Shown here in pieces: positions 27,002 to 36,291 of a DNA stretch of 64,000 nt. How positions within the stretch are numbered: position 1 is the stretch's first letter; each line of letters begins with the position of its first letter. A model generated the notes under the pieces. The model did no database searches. It saw only the letters and a list, made by a program, of their open reading frames with translations, and was not told the DNA's origin. The stretch comes from JAJTFW01 sp903922455. Lineage in GTDB: Bacteria; Bacteroidota; Bacteroidia; AKYH767-A; OLB10. Both the position numbers and the translations under genes were made by a program. The stretch is from assembly GCA_943329665.2 (NCBI GenBank), contig CALQEU020000004.1, positions 104,781 through 168,780 on the forward strand. The letters are read 5' to 3'.

Positions 27002-27295
27002 GGATTTTTTTTTCGATAATAATTCAAGGCACACTGATTTTTTATGATTTTTTTAGCAGCATTAAAACCTACAATTTGAACGCGGATAAATTTGATAAAT
27101 CAGATTTTCGCGGATCCCGCAGTGCCGCGGGACAGGTTTGATCATAATAAATAATTACGCCTCTAATCGATCCTAGCGCAAGCTCCCGATAGCAATCGGG
27201 ATCGCGTACTCGTAATTCGTAACCAATTCAACTTAATTCCAAATCCCTTTCTCTTAATAGTCCCTTTTCATTAAATTTGCACATTACTAGAAAAA
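27002..27295. repeat. Intergenic mosaic of short Bacteroidota repeats
   Basis: A 294-base non-coding stretch between chrA and ffh. It holds a GCGGATAAATTTGATAAAT word, an imperfect hairpin (CCCGC at about 27114, GCGGG at about 27127), and CCCGAT-AGCA-ATCGGG (27185-27200). The last is a variant of the palindrome also found at 37118, 59172, 63733 and 63883. The ffh -7 box closes the region. Confidence 0.6.
27272..27279 (+). promoter_or_regulatory. Putative -7 box for ffh
   Basis: TAAATTTG fits TAnnTTTG and ends 16 bases before the ffh ATG at 27296, implying a very short leader. No -33 TTG at standard spacing is evident. Confidence 0.5.
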
Positions 27296-28627
27296 ATGTT
27301 CGAAAATTTATCAGATAAACTCGAGAGGGCGTTTAAAACGCTGAAGGGGCAGGGGAAGATTAGTGAAATTAATGTGGCCGAGACTTTAAAAGAAGTTCGC
27401 AAAGCCCTTTTGGATGCCGATGTTAACTATAAGGTAGCCAAGCATTTCACCGATGTTGTGAAAGAAAAAGCCATTGGTCGCGATGTACTGCTTTCAGTAT
27501 CTCCGGGACAATTGATGGTGAAAATCATGCATGAGGAGCTGACAGCTCTCATGGGTGGAGATGTTACCGAGATCAACCTAAAAGAAAATCCAAGCATCAT
27601 TTTGATGTCGGGATTACAAGGATCTGGTAAAACGACGTTGAGTGGAAAACTGGCCAATCATCTAAAATCGAAGAAAGGTCGTCAGGTTTTATTGGTGGCT
27701 TGTGACGTTTATCGTCCGGCAGCTATCGATCAATTGCATGTTTTAGGTGAACAAATTGGGGTTGAAGTTTATTCAGAAAGAGAAAATACAGATCCAGTTA
27801 AAATTGCTCGGAATGCGATTGACCATGCTAAAAAGCAAGGATTAAATACCATCATCATTGATACCGCAGGTCGTTTAGCGGTGGATGAGCAAATGATGGA
27901 TGAGATTGCACGACTCAAGGAAACCATCAAGCCGCAGGAAACTTTATTTGTGGTGGATGCCATGACAGGTCAAGATGCAGTAAATACGGCCAAGGCGTTT
28001 AATGAGCGGATCAATTTTGATGGTGTTGTGCTTACTAAGTTAGACGGTGATACGAGAGGTGGTGCTGCCATCTCGATTCTATCAGTAGTAAATAAGCCCA
28101 TCAAGTTTGTAGGTACGGGTGAGAAGATGGATGCATTGGATATTTTCTATCCAAGCAGGATGTCGGATCGTATCTTGGGAATGGGTGACATTGTGAGTTT
28201 GGTAGAGCGTGCACAAGAACAATTTGACGAGAAAGCAGCTGCCGAATTACAAAAGAAAATTGCCAAGAATCAATTTAATTTGAACGACTTTTTAGGTCAA
28301 CTACAACAGATTAAAAAGATGGGAAATATAAAAGATTTGATGGCGATGGTTCCTGGTATGGGCAAAGCCATGAAGGATGTTGATATCGATAATGATTCAT
28401 TCAAACATATTGAAGCCATCATTCAATCCATGACCAATGAAGAGCGCGAGAAGCCAGAAATATTAAGTGGCCCGAGGAAGAAAAGAGTAGCAAGTGGAAG
28501 CGGAAGAACCGTGCAAGATGTAAACAAGTTGTTAAAGCAATTTGAAGATATGCGCAAGATGATGAAAATGTTTACGACTGGAAATGCGCAAAAAATGATG
28601 CGCAATATGCCTGCCAGAAGACCTTAA
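27296..28627 (+). CDS. ffh: Signal recognition particle protein Ffh
   Basis: GTPase that binds 4.5S RNA and signal sequences of nascent membrane proteins and docks with FtsY. The N domain (MFENLSDKLERAFKTLKGQG) is followed by the G domain with GLQGSGKTTLSGKLA (about residue 107), DVYRPAAIDQL, DTAGRLAVDEQM and TKLDGDTRGGAA. The methionine-rich M domain (AMVPGMGKAMKD and the last 50 residues, rich in Met and Arg) closes it. The 443 residues are normal. folD follows after 17 bases. Confidence 0.98.
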   Translation: MFENLSDKLERAFKTLKGQGKISEINVAETLKEVRKALLDADVNYKVAKHFTDVVKEKAIGRDVLLSVSPGQLMVKIMHEELTALMGGDVTEINLKENPSIILMSGLQGSGKTTLSGKLANHLKSKKGRQVLLVACDVYRPAAIDQLHVLGEQIGVEVYSERENTDPVKIARNAIDHAKKQGLNTIIIDTAGRLAVDEQMMDEIARLKETIKPQETLFVVDAMTGQDAVNTAKAFNERINFDGVVLTKLDGDTRGGAAISILSVVNKPIKFVGTGEKMDALDIFYPSRMSDRILGMGDIVSLVERAQEQFDEKAAAELQKKIAKNQFNLNDFLGQLQQIKKMGNIKDLMAMVPGMGKAMKDVDIDNDSFKHIEAIIQSMTNEEREKPEILSGPRKKRVASGSGRTVQDVNKLLKQFEDMRKMMKMFTTGNAQKMMRNMPARRP

Positions 28628-28644
28628 AAAAAATTGAAAAGATT

Positions 28645-29541
28645 GTGATTTTAATCGACGGAAAAGAAACTTCTCAAGGAATCAAAGAAGAGATCAAAGC
28701 AGAGGTAGAAGCTATCTTAGCAGGAGGTGATCGTGCACCACACTTAGTTGCCGTTTTAGTTGGGAATGATGGTGCCTCTGAAACGTATGTGGGAAATAAA
28801 ATTCGAACGTGCAAAGAAGTTGGTTTTGAGAGTACATTGCGTCGTTTTGATGCTTCCATGAAGGAAGAAGAACTCATTAAAGTCATCAAAGAATTAAATG
28901 ATGATGATGGAGTAGATGGATTTATAGTTCAACTTCCATTGCCAAAGCACATCAATGTTCATCATATCACTGCGGCCATTGATCCCGCTAAGGATGTGGA
29001 TGGTTTTCATCCTGTGAACTTGGGTAGAATGGTTGAAGAATTGCCGACTTACTTGCCGGCTACTCCAAAAGGGATTATGCAATTGCTGGAGCGATACAAC
29101 ATTGAAACATCAGGAAAACATTGCGTAGTGATTGGAAGAAGTAATATTGTTGGAACACCCATTTCCGTCTTACTTTCTAGAAATACAAATCCAGGAAATT
29201 GTACCGTAACGTTGACGCATAGCCGCACTTCAAAACTAAAAGAACTTTGTTTACAAGCCGATATTATTATAGCGGCTATTGGTGTGCCTTATTTCGTAAC
29301 AGCGGATATGGTGAAAGAAGGAGCTGTTGTTATTGATGTAGGTATGACTAGAGTAGAAGCACCCGAATTAAAAAGCGGATTTCGTTTGGCTGGAGACGTC
29401 GATTTTAAAAATGTTGCTGAGAAATGCAGTTTTATTACTCCTGTGCCGGGGGGAGTAGGTCCTATGACGATCATTGGATTATTGCAAAACACATTGCTTT
29501 CCGCTCAACATCGAATTTATCCTGCTCATGTCAAGCAATAA
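28645..29541 (+). CDS. folD: Bifunctional methylenetetrahydrofolate dehydrogenase/cyclohydrolase
   Basis: Interconverts 5,10-methylene- and 10-formyl-tetrahydrofolate using NADP. Conserved segments are VGNDGASETYVGNKIRTCKE (with the catalytic Lys), DGFIVQLPLPKHI, DVDGFHPVNLGRM, VVIGRSNIVGTPISVLLSR and TPVPGGVGPMTI. Its 298 residues are normal. The best start is GTG at 28645 (protein MILIDGKETSQGIK); no in-frame ATG lies nearby. It overlaps queE by 14 bases. Confidence 0.97.
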   Translation: MILIDGKETSQGIKEEIKAEVEAILAGGDRAPHLVAVLVGNDGASETYVGNKIRTCKEVGFESTLRRFDASMKEEELIKVIKELNDDDGVDGFIVQLPLPKHINVHHITAAIDPAKDVDGFHPVNLGRMVEELPTYLPATPKGIMQLLERYNIETSGKHCVVIGRSNIVGTPISVLLSRNTNPGNCTVTLTHSRTSKLKELCLQADIIIAAIGVPYFVTADMVKEGAVVIDVGMTRVEAPELKSGFRLAGDVDFKNVAEKCSFITPVPGGVGPMTIIGLLQNTLLSAQHRIYPAHVKQ

Positions 29542-30145
29542 GACAGGTCAATCACTTCCTGTTATGGAAGCTTTTTATACAATCCAAGGTGAAGGTTTTC
29601 ATAGTGGCCGTGCTGCTTATTTCATTCGTTTAGGTGGATGCGATGTAGGATGTCAATGGTGCGATGTAAAAGAGAGTTGGGATGCCGAAAAACATCCTGT
29701 TCGTTCCATTGACTCTATTGTAAACGAGGCAACACAATACCCTTCACGATTTGTAGTTATAACAGGAGGCGAACCTGCTATGTACGATTTAGTACCCCTT
29801 ACCCGTTTATTAAAAGATAAGGGGTTCGAAATTGCGATTGAAACGTCTGGCGTTTATCAGTTAAGTGGAATAGTGGATTGGATTTGTGTTTCACCCAAAA
29901 AGTTCAAATCAGTATTGCCTGACATGCTATCAATGGCTCATGAATTAAAAGTGATAATTAATCATACGAGCGACTATCAATTTGCTGAGCAATTTTTACG
30001 GGGTGTTCCTACCGAATGTAAACTTTATTTGCAAGCCGAATACAGTAAATTTGATCACCACATCCCTGGAATGATTGATTATGTAAAAACAAATCCGATG
30101 TGGAAAATTTCTTTACAAACGCATAAAATCATAAACGTTCCGTAA
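29528..30145 (+). CDS. queE: 7-carboxy-7-deazaguanine synthase
   Basis: Radical-SAM enzyme that converts carboxytetrahydropterin into carboxy-deazaguanine, the precursor of queuosine. The cluster motif is C38-x3-C42-x2-C45 (GGCDVGCQWC), preceded by EAFYTIQGEGFHSGRAAYFI and followed by TGGEPAMYD (SAM-binding GGE). I place the start at ATG 29528, inside the last codons of folD; the frame continues upstream only through folD sequence. Its 205 residues fit the family. The product feeds the tgt gene also present in this window at 60.4 kb. Confidence 0.94.
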   Translation: MSSNKTGQSLPVMEAFYTIQGEGFHSGRAAYFIRLGGCDVGCQWCDVKESWDAEKHPVRSIDSIVNEATQYPSRFVVITGGEPAMYDLVPLTRLLKDKGFEIAIETSGVYQLSGIVDWICVSPKKFKSVLPDMLSMAHELKVIINHTSDYQFAEQFLRGVPTECKLYLQAEYSKFDHHIPGMIDYVKTNPMWKISLQTHKIINVP

Positions 30146-30165
30146 ACACATCTAACTAAAATAAG

Positions 30166-32139
30166 ATGCAAAGTTCAACAACAAATTTACAATTTCGTAA
30201 CGTCAAATGGGCATTGCTCTTCTTCTTTTTTGTGAGTTCATTTATTCATTGTAAAGCTCAGCCTGGTACTGGAAAATATTCTTCGTCCAATAAATCAGCA
30301 GTTCGGGATTACGAAGACGGAAAAAAACAATATGACAGTCGGCAGGATGTAAAGGCAATTAAGTTGATGGAATCCGCCATTCGCAAAGACACCAGTTTTA
30401 TTGAGGCATGGATGGTTTTGGGTCAGATTTATTTGGAAGGGCGTGATTATAAAAGTTCGTTAGAACATTACCGCAAAGTAGTACAGATTTCTCCTTCGTA
30501 TCTACCTGGAGTAAATATGTTAGTGGGCGATTTAGAAATGAAGTTTGCAAACTATGAAAATGCAAAAGTGAATTTTGAGAATTATATTAACTTCTCTAAA
30601 AACTTAAGTGAAGAATTCATTGCAGAAGCCAATCAAAAAATAAAAAACTGTGTGTTTGCAATTGATGCAGTAAAGCATCCAGTACCTTATCAGCCCATCA
30701 ACCTCGGGCAAGGTATCAATACGCCAGAAGCAGAATATTTTCCTTCTTTCACTGTTGATCAACAAGAAATTATTTTTACTCGAGATGTGAAAGATGTGCG
30801 TGCACAAGAGGGACATCAAGAAGATTTTTTCATTGCCAAATTAAAAGACAGTACGTGGCTCGCCGCTAAAAACGCTGGAGCTCCATTAAATTCCTCTGGT
30901 AATGAAGGTGGACCCTCCATCTCTGCAGATGGACGCATCCTTTTCTTCACAGCTTGCGATCGACCTGACGGATTAGGTAGCTGTGATATTTATTTGAGTC
31001 AACGTACTGCAGATGGGAACTGGAGTAAACCCATCAACCTTGGAGCACCCGTAAATTCATCGGCTTGGGAAAGTCAACCATCGTTTAGCTCAGATGGCAA
31101 AACCTTGTATTTCATTCGAGGTTCGTATACGCGTGATCGTAGTAAATTGTATGATATTTTTTCTAGTACATTTCAAGCGGACATGACTTGGAGTAATCCT
31201 ACTCCCCTAAGTGATACTATCAACTCAAAAGGAATAGAAGAATCGGTTTTTATTCATCCCGACAATCAAACATTATACTTTAGTTCCGATGGGCATACTG
31301 GAATGGGAGGATTAGATATTTTTGTAAGTAGAAGACTTGAAAATGGGAGGTGGGGAGGACCTAAAAATTTGGGCTATCCCATCAACACGGCCAACGATGA
31401 TAATAGTTTAGTCGTTAGTGCTGATGGAAAACGTGCCTACTTCTCCAGCAACCGACAAGGAGGATTTGGGAATTTAGATTTGTATCGATTCGACTTATAT
31501 AAAGAAATACAGCCCGCTTTAGTTAGTTATGTAAAAGCGAGAGTAGTGGATGCCTTGACAGGAAATCCTTTATCAGCGCAGTTTGAAATCATCGATGTAG
31601 AAACGGGAAAAGTAATGGTCTCCAATACCACTGACAAAAAACGAGGAGAATTTCTTGCTTGCTTGCCTGCCGGAAAAAATTACATGTTGAATGTAAATAA
31701 AGAAACCTATATGTTTTATTCCGACTATTTTGAATGTAAAACAGCGAACGAAAAGCAAAATGCTTACGACTTACTCATCAAACTACAACAACCCAAAGCA
31801 GGAGAGAAGGTAGTTTTGAAAAATATTTTCTTTGACGTCAATCAATTTGCATTAAAAGCGGAATCGAGTAGTGAACTCAACAAATTAGTTTCATTCTTGA
31901 AATCTCAAGGTACACTCCGCATTGAAGTAAGTGGGCATACGGACAATACGGGCGACAAAAAAGCCAATGTAATTTTATCAGAGCAAAGAGCAAGGGCAGT
32001 TGTCAATTTTTTAATAGAAAAAGGTATCCCTGCAGCACGGATGACGTATAAAGGATACGGTGATTCCAAACCTGTAGGTACGAATGATACAGAGGAGGGG
32101 AAGGCTAAAAATCGCCGCACCGAATTCAGTATTCTCTAA
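30166..32139 (+). CDS. OmpA family protein with TPR and PD40 repeats
   Basis: A 657-residue envelope protein likely anchored to peptidoglycan. A signal peptide (about residues 1-31) leads to TPR-like helices (about 45-150). A WD40-like beta-propeller with PD40 repeats follows (about 175-445); each repeat has a PSFSSDGKTLYF- or GPSISADGRILFF-like core. A carboxypeptidase-regulatory-like beta domain (ARVVDALTGNPLSAQFEIID) comes next. The C-terminal OmpA domain carries VSGHTDNTGDKKAN and LSEQRARAVVNFL. Proteins with this order belong to the PorE/gliding-associated OmpA group in Bacteroidota; a T9SS role is possible but not shown. The next gene starts one base after its stop. Confidence 0.9.
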   Translation: MQSSTTNLQFRNVKWALLFFFFVSSFIHCKAQPGTGKYSSSNKSAVRDYEDGKKQYDSRQDVKAIKLMESAIRKDTSFIEAWMVLGQIYLEGRDYKSSLEHYRKVVQISPSYLPGVNMLVGDLEMKFANYENAKVNFENYINFSKNLSEEFIAEANQKIKNCVFAIDAVKHPVPYQPINLGQGINTPEAEYFPSFTVDQQEIIFTRDVKDVRAQEGHQEDFFIAKLKDSTWLAAKNAGAPLNSSGNEGGPSISADGRILFFTACDRPDGLGSCDIYLSQRTADGNWSKPINLGAPVNSSAWESQPSFSSDGKTLYFIRGSYTRDRSKLYDIFSSTFQADMTWSNPTPLSDTINSKGIEESVFIHPDNQTLYFSSDGHTGMGGLDIFVSRRLENGRWGGPKNLGYPINTANDDNSLVVSADGKRAYFSSNRQGGFGNLDLYRFDLYKEIQPALVSYVKARVVDALTGNPLSAQFEIIDVETGKVMVSNTTDKKRGEFLACLPAGKNYMLNVNKETYMFYSDYFECKTANEKQNAYDLLIKLQQPKAGEKVVLKNIFFDVNQFALKAESSSELNKLVSFLKSQGTLRIEVSGHTDNTGDKKANVILSEQRARAVVNFLIEKGIPAARMTYKGYGDSKPVGTNDTEEGKAKNRRTEFSIL

Positions 32140-32140
32140 C

Positions 32141-32884
32141 ATGCCATTCACACCTGCGCATCCAGCCATTCTTCTTCTTTTAAAACCATTTAAAAAGCTT
32201 CCATTATCCTGGACTGCATTATTCATTGGCAGTATCATTCCCGATTTTGAATACTTTATTTGGATGAGCCCATCAGCCTATGTAAGTCATACCATCCTTG
32301 GCATTTTTATTTTCAACTTACCTATGACCTTCATCATGGCTTTCCTCTGGCATCAATTGTTATTTCCTGTATTAATTAAGCGCATCCATTTCTTTCATCA
32401 AAGAATTCAACTGGAAGAATATCCTGCTTTTATGGAATGGATAAAAAAGAATTGGATTGTATTTTTTAGTTCTGCATTCATCGGAATAATATCTCATTTA
32501 GCGTGGGATTCATTCAGTCATGCTGATGGGTATTTGGTACATCGTATTCCATTTCTTCTCGAATTTATTCAAATAGGAGGCCATCCCATAAGGACTTGTT
32601 ACGTGATGTGGTACATCAGCACATTCCTTGGAATGATCACTCTTATTTTTTGGTATGTAGATATCAAAAAACTTTTTACTCTTTCTACTTGGAGAACCTT
32701 CTTTTCAGGCAATTCATACTGGGGGAAAATTCTATTTACAGCAGGGCTCATTGGAACCTCTCGCGTTTACCTTGGCTTAGGTTGGAATTGGGCGCGACAT
32801 CTCATCATGATTGCAATTGGTAGTTTATTTTACGCCTTACTCATTGTATCCTGGTTAGAATTTAGAAAACACAAATCTTTGTAA
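32141..32884 (+). CDS. DUF4184 family membrane protein
   Basis: A 247-residue inner-membrane protein of unknown function. It opens with MPFTPAHPAILLLLKP, the characteristic start of DUF4184 members, which fixes the start at ATG 32141 although the frame is open further upstream inside the OmpA gene. SIIPDFEYFIW and SHLAWDSFSHADGY hold conserved His/Asp residues like those of YdjM-type metal-dependent membrane hydrolases. About six hydrophobic segments follow. It ends 50 bases before the converging TlpA-like gene, separated by a hairpin. Confidence 0.85.
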   Translation: MPFTPAHPAILLLLKPFKKLPLSWTALFIGSIIPDFEYFIWMSPSAYVSHTILGIFIFNLPMTFIMAFLWHQLLFPVLIKRIHFFHQRIQLEEYPAFMEWIKKNWIVFFSSAFIGIISHLAWDSFSHADGYLVHRIPFLLEFIQIGGHPIRTCYVMWYISTFLGMITLIFWYVDIKKLFTLSTWRTFFSGNSYWGKILFTAGLIGTSRVYLGLGWNWARHLIMIAIGSLFYALLIVSWLEFRKHKSL

Positions 32885-32891
32885 AAAAAGA

Positions 32892-32914
32892 AAGTCGGAT
32901 ACATGATCCGACTT
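32892..32914 (-). terminator. Terminator between convergent genes
   Basis: AAGTCGGAT (32892-32900) pairs with ATCCGACTT (32906-32914) around ACATG. On the minus strand it is followed by a long U-rich tract (complement of the A-rich 32882-32893), so it should end the TlpA-like transcript; on the plus strand the tail is weaker. Confidence 0.75.
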
Positions 32915-32934
32915 CCTAATAATTTCAATAAATT

Positions 32935-34386
32935 CTATTTCTTTCTAAAAAGTTTTTCCAATTCCTTATCCAGAACTTTCTCCATATTATCTTCATCCAA
33001 TTTACGAGCTAAAATCTTTTTGTCTTTGTCTAGAATAAATATTTGTGGCGTCGTTTGAATGTCAAAATCTTGACGGAAGTTATTATGCAATTCAGGATCG
33101 GCAACATTAATCCAATCCAATTTATTCTCTGCAATATATTTTTTCCACTTCTCCATTTCCACTTCGGTACAAACTGCAAAAACTTTTATACCTTTTGATT
33201 TTACTTTGTCGTAATAAGCTTTCACTTTGGGTGTCACTTTCTTGCAGTGGCCACAATCTGGATCCCAGAAATATAAAATAGTAAAGGGCGCATTCACGGC
33301 AAGCAGTGCTTGATAAACGCCGTTAGAGTCGGGAAGAATTAAATTCTTTACCACTTTGCCTAACAAAAGAGGCTCCAAAATTCGGGCACGATCTTTAATT
33401 TTAAAGAGTGTTGCATCATCTACCCAATACGCTTTTTCTTTGGTATAATAATTTTTTACTAAGTGAACAAAGACGGCTTCCATACCCATAATATTCGAAG
33501 TTTCATACGTATTGGTTAAAAACCAAACCATGTACTTAAACGTTTCTTTATTTCCGCTAGCCATTTTAATTAAAGAATCAGTGACTGGGTAAATTGAATC
33601 TGGAATATTAATCACCAAATTTTTCATGTAGTAGCTTAGTTTGCTATGATAAATAGGGCTCCGCAATAAACGCTCGTCGTTCAATTTAATTTGATCAAAA
33701 TAGTGATCACGATAATAATAATAAGAAAAAGCAGAATCACGAGTACCGTCCTTCTTCAATGGCAATTCAGGTACTTTTGGATCTTGCGATGCATTAAAAA
33801 TACTAGAAAGAAAGCGTTCAGGATGTTGACCAATAAATGCTAATTTATAATCTACCACAGCTTGATCAATGCCCTTTATTTTAGCCTCAATAGAATCGGT
33901 TGGTAGCTTTTGATCTTGTAAGTTCTTTCGTGCATTTTTTAATGGTTCAACTTCTTTTGATTTCTCTTGAATAAATTTTAAATATTCATAAAAAAGTCGG
34001 TTGTCTTCAGATCCATTTACCTTCATCGTTTCAATAACATTAGACATTGAACATTCCATCGTAAATGTTTGTTCTTGGTCTAAGAGGATTTCAAAATAGG
34101 TTTTACCGGGAAAAACAAATAGATAAATCCCACCCGGAAGTTTTTCTGGGCCTCTAAAAACTACATTTCCATCTGCATCTGCATGTGTAGAATCTTTTAG
34201 ATATTGCTTATCACCATAATAATTGGCAAGGTAAACCATGGAGTCCTTCAGCCCAGAAATTTTAAAAGTAAGTTCATACGCAGGTTTTTCAGCTCCAGCA
34301 ACTACTTGTTGATTACATACGAATAAGAAAAAAATGAGCAAGCAAACATATCGAATTGGTCTTCCTAAATTTGATAAATACTTCAT
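32935..34386 (-). CDS. TlpA-like thioredoxin with DUF4369 N-terminal domain
   Basis: A 483-residue exported thiol-disulfide oxidoreductase. After a signal peptide (about residues 1-31) comes a DUF4369-like beta domain (ELTFKISGLKDSMVYLANYY), then a long helical middle part. The C-terminal thioredoxin fold has the redox motif CGHC (378-381, in FWDPDCGHCKK) and the cis-proline TTP near 447. The family helps to keep cysteines of periplasmic proteins reduced; the partner is unknown. It appears monocistronic, with a 311-base upstream gap and a terminator downstream. Confidence 0.87.
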   Translation of the reverse strand: MKYLSNLGRPIRYVCLLIFFLFVCNQQVVAGAEKPAYELTFKISGLKDSMVYLANYYGDKQYLKDSTHADADGNVVFRGPEKLPGGIYLFVFPGKTYFEILLDQEQTFTMECSMSNVIETMKVNGSEDNRLFYEYLKFIQEKSKEVEPLKNARKNLQDQKLPTDSIEAKIKGIDQAVVDYKLAFIGQHPERFLSSIFNASQDPKVPELPLKKDGTRDSAFSYYYYRDHYFDQIKLNDERLLRSPIYHSKLSYYMKNLVINIPDSIYPVTDSLIKMASGNKETFKYMVWFLTNTYETSNIMGMEAVFVHLVKNYYTKEKAYWVDDATLFKIKDRARILEPLLLGKVVKNLILPDSNGVYQALLAVNAPFTILYFWDPDCGHCKKVTPKVKAYYDKVKSKGIKVFAVCTEVEMEKWKKYIAENKLDWINVADPELHNNFRQDFDIQTTPQIFILDKDKKILARKLDEDNMEKVLDKELEKLFRKK

Positions 34387-34697
34387 AAGAGATAACTATT
34401 TTCTATTGTTAATTCTAATTTATGCAAATATGCATAGTTTATAGTCAACGAAACGTGATTTACACCTCAATCGGTTGCATCTATTAATACAATTCATTGA
34501 TCATTCATTTGAACTTATTTAGACCAGTTGTTACTAATTCGTTAAGCCTTAAACTCATTTTTTTGCACTTTTCTAATAATTAACTGTATTATTATATCCT
34601 TAATGCCGTATGAATCAGAATAATGCTTAAAATTATGCTATTGATATTGATTTTCTTTTCTAAACAGAAAAATCGTTAAAGGATAAAAAAGAAGAGC
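34387..34697. other. Divergent promoter region, no recognised elements
   Basis: An AT-rich 311-base gap between divergent genes. I see no exact TAnnTTTG box and no long hairpin; the minus strand has CATATTTG at about 34425, one mismatch from a -7 box. Both flanking promoters must lie here. Confidence 0.4.
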
Positions 34698-35105
34698 ATG
34701 GCAATAAAGGTGAGGTTTTACTATCATAATGGAGGCGACCACTTTATACCAGGCGAAAAACTAACCATTAAGAATTGTAAAATTTATTTAAATGAAGATA
34801 AAGATTCTTCATTTAAACCTTTTGGATTTTTTTACGATGATACTTCAATGGAAATTAATGCAAAAAATACCAGTAGCAGAAGCAACATAAGAAAAGTTCA
34901 AATTAACAGGATCCTTACTGAAAATGCGTATCGATTTGGGCAGAATCAATATCTAATACACATGAATTGGTTGCAACAACAAAAGTTACTTTGGATGTTT
35001 CAAAGACACTGGTTGCAACAATCTAAAAATGCAGTGCAGTTATTAATACTCTTTATCATAATTGCCATTGCAGTATTTGGATACAACATGATTCAACAAT
35101 CATAG
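34698..35105 (+). CDS. Hypothetical protein with C-terminal membrane anchor
   Basis: I do not recognise this 135-residue protein. Residues 1-75 look like a small beta-rich soluble domain (MAIKVRFYYHNGGDHFIPGE, KIYLNEDKDSS). Residues 76-110 are rich in Gln, Trp and Leu and probably helical (HMNWLQQQKLLWMFQRHWLQ), and residues about 112-131 form one membrane segment (AVQLLILFIIIAIAVFGYNM). This is a tail-anchor layout with the soluble part probably in the cytoplasm. The ATG is preceded by the purine run AAAAAAGAAGAG. A 49-codon membrane gene follows after 43 bases. Confidence 0.65.
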   Translation: MAIKVRFYYHNGGDHFIPGEKLTIKNCKIYLNEDKDSSFKPFGFFYDDTSMEINAKNTSSRSNIRKVQINRILTENAYRFGQNQYLIHMNWLQQQKLLWMFQRHWLQQSKNAVQLLILFIIIAIAVFGYNMIQQS

Positions 35106-35148
35106 TGAAGTTATTTATTACCCTTTCTAACCATCAACCAAAACAATT

Positions 35149-35298
35149 ATGAAAGAGGAAAAAACATTGATTCAATTGGCATTTCGATTTGAATCGCACC
35201 CCCTAAATTCGAAGGAACAATTCGGATTAGGATTACTAGCAACCTTTTTTCTGGCTATGTCAATTCTATTCTTTATTATTCCAGCTTTCCTCAATTAA
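35149..35298 (+). CDS. Small single-span membrane protein, 49 residues
   Basis: An ATG-to-TAA frame encoding MKEEKTLIQLAFRFESHP, then a membrane segment (about residues 26-48, GLGLLATFFLAMSILFFIIP). It is too short for common gene callers. A charged N-terminus plus one strongly hydrophobic helix, and its place 43 bases behind a tail-anchored protein on the same strand, suggest a real two-gene unit. No homolog is recognised, so function is unknown. It ends 7 bases before the convergent barrel gene's stop. Confidence 0.5.
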   Translation: MKEEKTLIQLAFRFESHPLNSKEQFGLGLLATFFLAMSILFFIIPAFLN

Positions 35299-35305
35299 TA
35301 TTGAT

Positions 35306-36202
35306 TCACTGTATATAAGAAGTAGTTGAATCGTTTGGTGATTCAACAGAATTTGATTTGTACAATTTCAACGTAATACCTACTGAAACAATTTCGGCAT
35401 TGTAAATATATTGTCCGCGAATAGGCGCCGTATAACTCACGTAGCCACTAAACCACTTTTTCATTTCGTAACGAATACTGCCCGTCACGTTTATCCATCT
35501 AGCGTTGTTATGAAAAAGTCCCAACTCATAATTAATTGGCTTCTTACTTCGGTTTTCCAATGAGTAATTTAAATCACCACGGGCATCTAAAAACAAATTT
35601 TTAGTTATTAATAATGAAGCAGTAATTCCAGCATGCACTTCATCGCTATTGTCTTTATTTCGTTTGTTAAAACCCAGATACTCACCAATTGTCCATTTTG
35701 GTGATTTCAAATAATTCAAATCGAAGTAAATTCGTGAATTATAATCAGCATATCCTGTATGTAGAAAAGTAGATTTATCTCGCGTTGCTGTTCCTAAACT
35801 CTGCCAAGCTGTAATGCCAGAACGCCAGTCGCCTGTAGGAAGTATAGAATATTTAAGTCCAAGTTCGATATCACCTGGCTTTACGATTTTTTTTTCGCTT
35901 GAAATACCACCTGGATCATTGTAACCAGTAACTTTATTATAGATAATAGGTAAATTAAGCATCCCATTCCATCGCGAATGAAATCCTGCAGCCAAAGATA
36001 AATTCATTCCCGCATGAGTTGTTTTGGGTGCTAATTTTCGTTCTCCATCCATATCAAATACACTCCTAAAACTGCCATGAAAAAAACCTGTCGAAATTCT
36101 GAATTCCTTTTTCTCAAGAAATAGATGTTGAGCATACGAAACTGAGGGCAAAAGAAATATTAATAAGAATTTTAGCTTGATTTTTTGGGCTCCGTAGTTC
36201 AT
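35306..36202 (-). CDS. Putative outer-membrane beta-barrel protein
   Basis: A 298-residue exported protein with a signal peptide (about 1-24, ending VSYAQ). The rest is a series of amphipathic beta-strands with aromatic ends (FRISTGFFHGSFRSVFDMDG, RIYFDLNYLKSPKWTIGEYL, GSIRYEMKKWFSGYVSYTAP), as in small outer-membrane barrels. No family can be named with confidence. It is divergent from the thioredoxin-like gene. Confidence 0.6.
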   Translation of the reverse strand: MNYGAQKIKLKFLLIFLLPSVSYAQHLFLEKKEFRISTGFFHGSFRSVFDMDGERKLAPKTTHAGMNLSLAAGFHSRWNGMLNLPIIYNKVTGYNDPGGISSEKKIVKPGDIELGLKYSILPTGDWRSGITAWQSLGTATRDKSTFLHTGYADYNSRIYFDLNYLKSPKWTIGEYLGFNKRNKDNSDEVHAGITASLLITKNLFLDARGDLNYSLENRSKKPINYELGLFHNNARWINVTGSIRYEMKKWFSGYVSYTAPIRGQYIYNAEIVSVGITLKLYKSNSVESPNDSTTSYIQ

Positions 36203-36291
36203 TGTAATTTTTTGTCTAATTTATTAATTTCTATCATTACATACTATGATTTTTGTTTAGTAAAAACAAATTTTTCATTCTTAAAGTCATC

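Noticed and set aside
32084..32140. 19-residue N-terminal extension of the DUF4184 protein
   Set aside because: It lies within the end of the OmpA gene, and the family starts with MPFTPAHP at 32141.
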